Positions 1 to 5,740 of a DNA stretch of 5,740 nt are shown one piece after another. The notes under the pieces were generated by a model that saw nothing but the letters and a program-made list of their open reading frames with translations, made no database searches and was not told the DNA's origin. This stretch comes from Bacteroidota bacterium. GTDB lineage: Bacteria > Bacteroidota > Bacteroidia > Flavobacteriales > Flavobacteriaceae. The translations under genes were made by a program, and so were the position numbers. Within the stretch, counting starts at the first letter, position 1. Every line of letters begins with the position of its first letter. The stretch covers positions 1-5,740 of the forward strand of contig SBFL01000292.1 of assembly GCA_006227965.1 (NCBI GenBank), read 5' to 3'.

Positions 1-590
1 TATTCTATCTCCGGTGTGGGGGTACAGGGGTTGTAATCCGTCAGCAGGAAATCAAAAGAGGAATAATTGGGGGCGATGATCTTGTAGGTCTCCTCATATT
101 CGTACCGGTAATAGGCCGGATTCCCCTTCCCGGGAGAGCTGTCCAGGTATATGGACACGCCGTCGGTGCCATTCTGATTGGTTTCCCTTATCGGATACAG
201 GTCCTCGATCACGGCTGTGCCCGGCAATTGCTCCGGGTCTGACCGGTAAACGGTGCCCTCCGGGGTGATGATCTGCAGCTCGTAGGAGGTGCCGGCTTCG
301 GCCGCAAACGCGCGTTCGGAAACGTATATTCCCTCCCCCGTGTGGCGAAAATTCACCGTTTGGCCCCCTTCGATCTTAATGGAAACCTCGGCCCGGGTCT
401 CCGGGGGGATGCTGTCCTCGCCGAACTGATAGCTGCGGGTGAGGCGCACCTGATGGGTTCTGACTTCATCGGTCAGGGTGGCCTCTACCACCAGCAGGCT
501 GGATGCCTGCTGCGGCTCGATCGCTACTTCCTCTACACAGGATACAAGGAGTAGGGAAACAAGGCTCGCCATGTAAATGAGGTACTTCAT
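1..590 (-). CDS. DUF4249 family outer-membrane lipoprotein (3' end beyond window)
   Basis: The ATG at 590-588 opens a frame that stays open to the left edge, giving 196 complete codons of a protein whose family usually runs to roughly 270-400 residues, so the C-terminus is missing. Residues 1-17 form a lipoprotein signal peptide (MKYLIYMASLVSLLLVSC), with lipobox L-V-S-C and Cys18 as the lipidated residue. Two glutamates follow at positions 20-21. The mature start resembles other DUF4249 proteins: a 'SLLVVEATLTDE' strand near 31-42, then a beta-rich segment, including 'SYELQIITPEGTVYRSD' at 102-118. The start lies 22 bp after the receptor stop. DUF4249 genes commonly follow TonB receptors of exactly this type in Bacteroidota, which supports a role as the receptor's partner lipoprotein at the outer membrane. 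The molecular function and ligand of DUF4249 are not known to me. No Shine-Dalgarno sequence precedes the ATG. The assignment rests on recognition of the N-terminal half plus context. Confidence 0.85.
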   Translation of the reverse strand, partial: MKYLIYMASLVSLLLVSCVEEVAIEPQQASSLLVVEATLTDEVRTHQVRLTRSYQFGEDSIPPETRAEVSIKIEGGQTVNFRHTGEGIYVSERAFAAEAGTSYELQIITPEGTVYRSDPEQLPGTAVIEDLYPIRETNQNGTDGVSIYLDSSPGKGNPAYYRYEYEETYKIIAPNYSSFDFLLTDYNPCTPTPEIE

Positions 591-612
591 ACGTTCAGGT
601 GTCCCATGGGGC
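591..612 (-). other. 22-bp intergenic spacer between receptor and DUF4249 gene
   Basis: This spacer separates the receptor stop (TGA, 615-613) from the DUF4249 ATG. It has no room for an independent terminator plus promoter, and no purine-rich Shine-Dalgarno sequence is present. Another ATG at 607-605 is out of frame with the lipoprotein, so the 590 start is preferred. The signal peptide and lipobox directly after it confirm that choice. The spacing indicates cotranscription with the receptor. Confidence 0.75.
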
Positions 613-3396
613 TCAGAATTTAAAGTTATAGGTGATCGATGGAATGGGAATGGCAAAAATAGAACTCTGCAATGCTTTTACCTGCCCATCCTCGGTTACA
701 AAAAACAGGGAATAGGGGTTATTCCTTCCCAGTACATTGTATACGGAGATAGTCCAGAAACTATGGGCCAGCTTGTTTTTCCTGTGGTTCCCTTCAATAC
801 TGACCCCCAGGTCCAGGCGGATGTAATCCGGAATCCGCTGGGCGTTGCGGTCACTGTAAAACACGTAATCCGCGTTGTTGAAATTGAACTGCCCGATCGG
901 GTAGGTTACCGGCCTCCCGGTCTGGTAGGCAAAATTCAGGGAAGCGCTGTAGCGCTGGGTAAACTTGTAGTTTGCAATCAGGCTGATATCATGCGGGCGG
1001 TCGTAATTGGAGGGGAAGAATTCCCCGTTGTTGACGCGCTCCTCGGGAAAAGGACTGTCAAAGCGGATCAGGGAACGGGAATACGTATACCCGAGCCAGC
1101 CATTGAGCTTCCCTTCGGTCTTTTTCAGCAGGAATTCCACCCCATAGGCCTTCCCATCCCCCTGAATAACCTCGGTTTCAATGGCTTCATTGAGAAGGAT
1201 CTGAGCCCCCGTCTTGAAGTCGAGCACATCCTGGGACCATTTATAATACCCTTCCACGCTTGCCTCCAGCCCATCTGCCAGGTTCTTGAAGAACCCAAGG
1301 GTAACCTGCTGGGATGTCTGGGGACGGATATTCAGGTCGCTGAGCTTCCAGGTATCCAGGGGCGACACCGTGGTGGTGTTGGTAAGGGTGTGGATGTACT
1401 GATACATATTACTGAAACCGGCCTTTACAGAAAAGGTGGGATCCAGCAGGTAGCGTGCAGAAAAGCGTATTTCGGGCCCTCCATAGGTTTTTAAGGACTC
1501 ACCACTGCCATAGGATAGGGTGTCAGTGGCCGTAACCGGGTTTCTGGGCTGGCCCGGGGCGTAAACGGTCTGTTCCGAAGGGCCAAGGGCCGTAAAAAAT
1601 GAGAGCCGGACCCCCGCGCTCAGGCTAAGCTTATCGGTGGCCTCCCAGTCATCAGCGAGAAACACCCCTCCTTCTACCCCTTGTTCCCTGGCGATTTCCT
1701 GGAAAGCGATATCCGAATCAGATCCTTCAGGCTCAAGGGTCCCTGGGTTCACGCGATAGTACTTTCCTGAAAGCCCGTACACCAGACGGTGGCGGTCGTT
1801 GATGCGAAGCCGGTTGAACCCCTTGAGTTCGGTTTCCTCTACAGAATACCCCAGGTTGAAATCGGTATTCGAGCTGGCATCATACCCAATATCGAAGGCG
1901 TACCGGCTGTTGGCCAGGCTAAATGAGGCGTTGTTGTTATCATTAAACCGGTGATTCCATTCCACTGAAGCCGCCCGGTTTGAATATCGGAAGGTGGAAT
2001 CAGAGGTGATGCTGAAACGGTCTTTGCTGTAGTACCCCGTCGCCTTTATCCGGTTGTTGTCATTAAGCCGGTCCGTATAGGTGGCAATAACATCGTAGAA
2101 AGAGGCTGTGCTGTTACTCAGGTCTTCATCGTCGAGGGCTTTCAGGATCCAGTCTGAATAGGCAACTCTACCGCCGATTACCAGAGAAGATTTATCACTT
2201 CTGACAGGGATTTCCAGCGCAAGGTTGGCCGTGACGGGCCCTATAGAACCCTCCCCTTTCAGGCCATCAGTGCTTCCGTCTTTGGTTCGGATATCGAAAA
2301 CCGAAGACAGCCTGCCACCATACTGGACCGGGATCACGCCTTTGTAAATTTCAACCTGCTGGGTCACAAATGGGTTCAGGGCCTGGAAAATGCCAAAGAA
2401 ATGGGTCGGATTGTATACGATGGCCGTATTGAGGAGGAACATGTTCTGGTCGGTCCTGCCCCCCCGCACATTGAGGCCCAGGGCACCTTCGCCTGCACGG
2501 GAAATACCGGGGAGGGATGCGGCCACATCCAGGATGTTGCGTTCTCCGAGAACAAGCGGGATGTCCTTGCTTTCTTCCGCATTGATCACCTGGGTCCCTG
2601 AGATGACTTCCTCAACATTCCTGTCCTGGCGGGCCTCTACCACTACTTCTTCCAACCGCTCTACACCTTCTTCCACGAGCCAGTCCAGCTGTCCGTCATT
2701 GTAAAGGATAACCTGTTTTTGCTGCCCCTGTTTCCCCACAGAGCGGGTTTCCAGGAAATTGAGCCCGGCTGGAAGGCGCAATTGATAATAGCCATTGGAG
2801 TCCGTGGCTGTACCAAGACCGCGATTGCGTTCCAGAATTACCAGATCAGCCAGAGGCCTGTTGGATTCCCGTTCCCTTACAGTACCTGAGAGGAGAAAGG
2901 ACCCTCGGGGATCCGAGAGGTTTTGCTTCCCGATCCGGATGGTTTCCACTTCCCGCAACGGGGTCAGTTCTTCCTGGTTGATAAAGACGGGTGTTACCCC
3001 CGTAACCCCAGGGGTCTGTCCTTCGCCCTGGGATGGGTCCAGGCTGTCAGGCCGATTGCCGAAGAAGCCTTCAGGGAGTTGATCGTAGATGACGTTGTTG
3101 CGGGTAAGCACAAAGGTTTTTGGTCCATATTGGTAGTAACTTACCTCCGAGCCTTCGAGCAAATCCTGCAGGATGGCATCCGGAGTTTGGTTTACATAAC
3201 TGCGTGACACCTTTTCATCGGTGAACCATTCCTGCTGAAAAAACACCCGGTACTGATTTTCGGCTGCAAGCGTATTCAGCCCTTCAGGAATACTTACTTC
3301 CCGCAACTCCAGGTTAATGCGCTCGGGGGTAATCTGGCTGTGCAATCCGAAAACGGTCAGCAATAAAATGCAGAAAATGCCAAGGGATTTGCTCAT
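613..3396 (-). CDS. TonB-dependent outer-membrane receptor with STN and carboxypeptidase-like regulatory domains (DUF4249-associated type)
   Basis: This is a complete 927-residue receptor that would import a ligand across the outer membrane using TonB energy. Residues 1-20 are a signal peptide with a likely signal peptidase I cut near 'GLHS/Q'. Residues about 22-100 resemble an STN (secretin/TonB N-terminal) domain. Residues 105-165 are a Pro/Gly-rich linker. Residues about 168-245 are a carboxypeptidase-like regulatory beta-sandwich ('LSGTVRERESNRPLADLVI', then 'TDSNGYYQLRLPAG'). 'RLEEVVVEA' at 247-255 leads into the plug. The plug (about 258-372) carries the family signature: 'LGERNILDVAASLPGI', 'NVRGGRTDQNMFLLN', 'HFFGIFQALNPF', 'VEIYKGVIPVQYGGRLSSV'. 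The rest is a beta-barrel of alternating strands that ends in 'ITYNFKF' with the terminal Phe expected for outer-membrane assembly. The start at 3396 is chosen because the signal peptide begins there. The DUF4249 gene follows after 22 bp and the acylase precedes by 60 bp. The substrate is unknown. STN domains in some receptors signal to FecR-type anti-sigma factors, but no such gene is visible here. No frameshift is seen. Confidence 0.95.
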   Translation of the reverse strand: MSKSLGIFCILLLTVFGLHSQITPERINLELREVSIPEGLNTLAAENQYRVFFQQEWFTDEKVSRSYVNQTPDAILQDLLEGSEVSYYQYGPKTFVLTRNNVIYDQLPEGFFGNRPDSLDPSQGEGQTPGVTGVTPVFINQEELTPLREVETIRIGKQNLSDPRGSFLLSGTVRERESNRPLADLVILERNRGLGTATDSNGYYQLRLPAGLNFLETRSVGKQGQQKQVILYNDGQLDWLVEEGVERLEEVVVEARQDRNVEEVISGTQVINAEESKDIPLVLGERNILDVAASLPGISRAGEGALGLNVRGGRTDQNMFLLNTAIVYNPTHFFGIFQALNPFVTQQVEIYKGVIPVQYGGRLSSVFDIRTKDGSTDGLKGEGSIGPVTANLALEIPVRSDKSSLVIGGRVAYSDWILKALDDEDLSNSTASFYDVIATYTDRLNDNNRIKATGYYSKDRFSITSDSTFRYSNRAASVEWNHRFNDNNNASFSLANSRYAFDIGYDASSNTDFNLGYSVEETELKGFNRLRINDRHRLVYGLSGKYYRVNPGTLEPEGSDSDIAFQEIAREQGVEGGVFLADDWEATDKLSLSAGVRLSFFTALGPSEQTVYAPGQPRNPVTATDTLSYGSGESLKTYGGPEIRFSARYLLDPTFSVKAGFSNMYQYIHTLTNTTTVSPLDTWKLSDLNIRPQTSQQVTLGFFKNLADGLEASVEGYYKWSQDVLDFKTGAQILLNEAIETEVIQGDGKAYGVEFLLKKTEGKLNGWLGYTYSRSLIRFDSPFPEERVNNGEFFPSNYDRPHDISLIANYKFTQRYSASLNFAYQTGRPVTYPIGQFNFNNADYVFYSDRNAQRIPDYIRLDLGVSIEGNHRKNKLAHSFWTISVYNVLGRNNPYSLFFVTEDGQVKALQSSIFAIPIPSITYNFKF

Positions 3397-3456
3397 TAGC
3401 TTCAGGCCCGGTGAATTTTCATCTGCTTAACGCAATCAGATAGAATCCAGAAAAAG
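3397..3456 (-). other. 60-bp intergenic spacer between acylase and receptor
   Basis: This spacer lies between the acylase stop (TAA, 3459-3457) and the receptor ATG. It contains a weak dyad at 3421-3441 (ATCTG ... CAGAT, 5-bp arms, 11-base loop) that is not GC-rich and has no T-tract after it, so it does not look like a terminator. I find no convincing Bacteroidota promoter (TTTG about 20 bp upstream of TAnnTTTG) and no Shine-Dalgarno sequence. The gap permits either read-through from the acylase or a separate receptor promoter lying within the acylase 3' end. Confidence 0.5.
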
Positions 3457-5740
3457 TTAGTCCTTTGAACTAAATATAAGCATTGATTTCGAATCTTTCC
3501 GGATTTCCTCCGCATCCAGAAGCATTTTTCGAAATTTTCCCTGTACAAAAAGTTCAGCCTGATCCTCGTAATGCGGACTGAACGGGTTACCGGATTGCCC
3601 GGTTGGAAGAATGCTCCGGCTTTCATCCGGGTCCGAAAAATCGATGATCCGCCGGGTGGAAGGGCCGGCACTAACCCGGTAATAGCCCGTGGAGTCATAC
3701 GGGAACATGAGGTTGTTGATCACTTCCCGTGTCCCATGGACCGGAAAAGGCCCCACGTTGAAGAAGGGCCTCAGGGAGGCTACCCTCCCAAGGGGGTGGG
3801 CGTGTTCAAGTGTATGTACATCCCCCCATCCCCAGTCGTTGTCAAAACCGCCAAAATCCGTTTCAATTGAAGTCATTGCCATCTGAAAAGCCTCCTGGAT
3901 TATCTCAGTCCTGGTTTCCTTCCGATCACTTGTTGTAATATTATCCCACCACAGGAAATCATCGTTTTTGCTCATGGGGGCAATAAGCCTTTTGACCAGG
4001 TGCGTCCTGAGCAGGGCCGCAAAGCCCTCCGCGCCCAATTCATCCCTGAAGGTACCCTCCAGGACCTGGTAGACCCACCGGTGGAAAACCACGGATTCCC
4101 TGCTGTCAAGGCCCGCTTCCCCATCCCAGGCCCTAAGAGATTCCAGGGCCCGGCTTTCCGCATCTGAAAGGGAAGCTCCTCCCATGGCTGACGCAAAATG
4201 GCCAACGATCTCCGGGTTGACGGGGGAAGTCACATCGGTGATCATTTCCATGACCGCGTCACGGTCCCAGTCGTTGCGGGGTTCCAGAAGCTCCACGATC
4301 CTTCGGGCGCGGTTCTCAGGCAGGTAATAACCTGGTATGATTCCCGCCGCTGTGCTGTCTGGCTGATTGTTTGCCGAATACACATAGCCCCAGGGCGGGT
4401 TGATGGCCTTGGGATTCTGATCAAAGGGAAGGTTCACGGGGTCCGCAGTGGCAGCCCCTTCCAAAAACAGTTTGGTGGAAAGACTGTCCGGGATTTGCTG
4501 GAGTCGGGCAGCGGCCCACCAGGCCACATTTCCTTCGGCATCCCCATACATCACGTTAAGCCCTGGAGCATGAATATCCCTTACAGATGCTTCAAACGTG
4601 GTAAGATCCACAGCCTGACTGATCCCATGGAGGGCCTGCAAAACTTTGTTTTCTCCCTGCGTATAAACCCAGGACATGCTAACCGGGCCGGCCTCACTGA
4701 GGGACTCGATTACCCCGTTAAGGACAGGGCCCCTGTCCGTTATGCTATACTGAAAGGAAACAGGCTCCTCACCTTTCACCGGGATTTCTGCACTTGCAGT
4801 TTCAAATTTCTTCCATCCCCCGGGGCGCTGGTACCGGGTACTGTCCTGTGAATGCGTTTTTTCAGCGTAAAAATCGATATCATCGTTCTCAAGCATGGTC
4901 AGGCCATAAGCCAGGTTGCGGTCGTGACCCAGGAGCGGAAAAGGGATCCCGCCGAGGAAGTAACCGTATTTCTCAAACCCGGGGGCAACCAGATGGGCTT
5001 CATACCAGACCGAGGGCTGGGCGAAGCCAATGTGAGGATCATTCGCGAGAATCACTTTGCCACTCCGGGTCTTTGCGGGCCCTAGCACCCAGGAATTACT
5101 CCCTTCCAGTGCCGGCAGGGGGGTCCCTTCAAGGATCCTGCCGATTGACGCGGACACTTCAAAAGAGCCCGCTTCAACACCTCTGGCATCCCAGGAAGGG
5201 ATCATCGTAGTTTTGGAGGGTGATTCTCCCAACAGCTGTGAAACGTATTCCATGCCCAGCTGATCCTTAACTTCCATAAGGAACGGATCTGTTTTGTGGG
5301 CCATGGCAAAACTAAAGGCCATGTACCCAATGGAATTGTAGACATCGGCCAGGCTAAAGGGTTTCTTTTCCAGCCCTGTAAGGTAAAATTCAATTGGAGT
5401 TGGGCCTTCTTCTATAAAATGGTTTACCCCTTCCAGATAGGCCTCGGCAAGCAATACTGCCGGGTCGGACGCATTCAGGGTGGCCAGGGTTTTTCGGGTA
5501 GCCTCTTCAATCCCAAGGCTGAGAAATAACCGGTCGTTGGGCAGGGCATCCGGACCAAAGGCCTCTGAGAGCCTGCCCGGGGCTATCCGTCGGAGCAATT
5601 CCATCTGCCAGAGACGGTCCTGAGCGTGTACATACCCCAGGGCCCTGAAGGCATCGGCTTTATTATTGGCATAGATATGGGGTATGCCAAAGGTGTCGAA
5701 GAAAACCGTCACGGAATCGGTTATTTCGGGCATTTGCCGG
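3457..5740 (-). CDS. Penicillin acylase/AHL acylase-family N-terminal nucleophile amidohydrolase (5' end beyond window)
   Basis: The protein hydrolyses an amide bond. The family covers penicillin, glutaryl-7-ACA/cephalosporin and acyl-homoserine-lactone acylases, which mature by self-cleavage into alpha and beta chains, normally after export. Residue numbers here count from the Met at 5733. The 'VTVFFDTFGIPHIYA' (8-22) and 'ALGYVHAQDRLWQMELLRR' (31-49) segments are the usual alpha-chain N-terminus. The self-cleavage site is Gly211/Ser212 in 'ALEGSNSWVLGPAKTRSGK', with Ser212 (codon 5100-5098) becoming the nucleophile. Counting Ser212 as beta-1, His234 is beta-23, the Asn of 'YSANNQP' (455) is beta-244 and the DDID loop (284-287) is beta-73 to 76. 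These agree with the active-site His/Gln, oxyanion Asn and calcium loop of known family members as I recall them. The C-terminal 'WGWGDVHTLEHAHPLG' (634-649) and 'GQSGNPFSPHYEDQAEL' (712-728) motifs are also typical. The beta chain is 547 residues and intact. The frame stays open to the right edge with no stop, so the true start and an expected signal sequence lie outside. The physiological substrate cannot be assigned. Confidence 0.93.
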   Translation of the reverse strand, partial: RQMPEITDSVTVFFDTFGIPHIYANNKADAFRALGYVHAQDRLWQMELLRRIAPGRLSEAFGPDALPNDRLFLSLGIEEATRKTLATLNASDPAVLLAEAYLEGVNHFIEEGPTPIEFYLTGLEKKPFSLADVYNSIGYMAFSFAMAHKTDPFLMEVKDQLGMEYVSQLLGESPSKTTMIPSWDARGVEAGSFEVSASIGRILEGTPLPALEGSNSWVLGPAKTRSGKVILANDPHIGFAQPSVWYEAHLVAPGFEKYGYFLGGIPFPLLGHDRNLAYGLTMLENDDIDFYAEKTHSQDSTRYQRPGGWKKFETASAEIPVKGEEPVSFQYSITDRGPVLNGVIESLSEAGPVSMSWVYTQGENKVLQALHGISQAVDLTTFEASVRDIHAPGLNVMYGDAEGNVAWWAAARLQQIPDSLSTKLFLEGAATADPVNLPFDQNPKAINPPWGYVYSANNQPDSTAAGIIPGYYLPENRARRIVELLEPRNDWDRDAVMEMITDVTSPVNPEIVGHFASAMGGASLSDAESRALESLRAWDGEAGLDSRESVVFHRWVYQVLEGTFRDELGAEGFAALLRTHLVKRLIAPMSKNDDFLWWDNITTSDRKETRTEIIQEAFQMAMTSIETDFGGFDNDWGWGDVHTLEHAHPLGRVASLRPFFNVGPFPVHGTREVINNLMFPYDSTGYYRVSAGPSTRRIIDFSDPDESRSILPTGQSGNPFSPHYEDQAELFVQGKFRKMLLDAEEIRKDSKSMLIFSSKD

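Noticed and set aside
342..554. 70-residue plus-strand open frame at the left end
   Set aside because: It overlaps in antisense the DUF4249 gene, which has a signal peptide, lipobox and operon spacing. The plus-strand product has none of these.
577..1494. 305-residue open frame on the plus strand, opposite the receptor 3' half
   Set aside because: It is antisense to a clearly conserved receptor barrel, has no recognisable domain or signal, and reads as a shadow frame created by the receptor's codon bias.
3421..3441. Possible terminator or operator dyad (ATCTG / CAGAT) between acylase and receptor
   Set aside because: The arms are only 5 bp and AT-rich, with an 11-base loop and no T-tract downstream. 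A dyad this weak is expected by chance.
3440..3500. Possible Bacteroidota promoter for the receptor (TAACTTTT overlapping the acylase stop codon)
   Set aside because: It approximates the TAnnTTTG element but lacks the final G, and no TTTG lies at the right distance upstream. It is too weak to annotate.
3402..3698. 98-residue minus-strand open frame overlapping the acylase C-terminus and the spacer
   Set aside because: It is in a different frame from the acylase, whose typical C-terminal motifs run through the same bases. There is no independent support for a gene.
4198..4851. 217-residue open frame on the plus strand, opposite the acylase beta chain
   Set aside because: It lies entirely antisense to conserved acylase sequence that includes the Asn-Asn active-site motif. 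Its translation resembles no family I recognise.

Overview
All three genes lie on the minus strand, and coding sequence fills almost the whole window. Transcription runs from high to low coordinates. The order is a penicillin-acylase/AHL-acylase-family amidohydrolase (5' end beyond the right edge), a complete TonB-dependent outer-membrane receptor with STN and carboxypeptidase-like N-terminal domains, and a DUF4249-type lipoprotein (3' end beyond the left edge). The gaps are 60 bp and 22 bp, so a single transcript is plausible, most securely for the receptor-lipoprotein pair.

The organism is most likely a member of Bacteroidota, probably a Flavobacteriaceae-like or related marine/environmental lineage. 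The receptor/DUF4249 pair is characteristic of that phylum, and none of the visible starts has a strong Shine-Dalgarno sequence, as is usual there. The G+C content looks close to or slightly above 50% by eye, which is high for a flavobacterium (Robiginitalea-like genomes are one example). Genus cannot be fixed from this sequence.

Layout: 1-590 DUF4249 lipoprotein (first 196 residues); 591-612 short spacer; 613-3396 receptor (927 aa); 3397-3456 spacer with no convincing promoter or terminator; 3457 to the right edge, acylase (758 residues from the first in-window Met, open beyond it).

Working model (inference): the receptor and the surface lipoprotein form an outer-membrane uptake unit for an unknown ligand. 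The acylase, which would mature by self-cleavage outside the cytoplasm, cleaves an amide bond in the same or a related compound. The parts are familiar families. No CRISPR, tRNA, rRNA, insertion sequence or phage element is visible, and I see no clearly undescribed system. The point most worth following up is the acylase-receptor-DUF4249 linkage.
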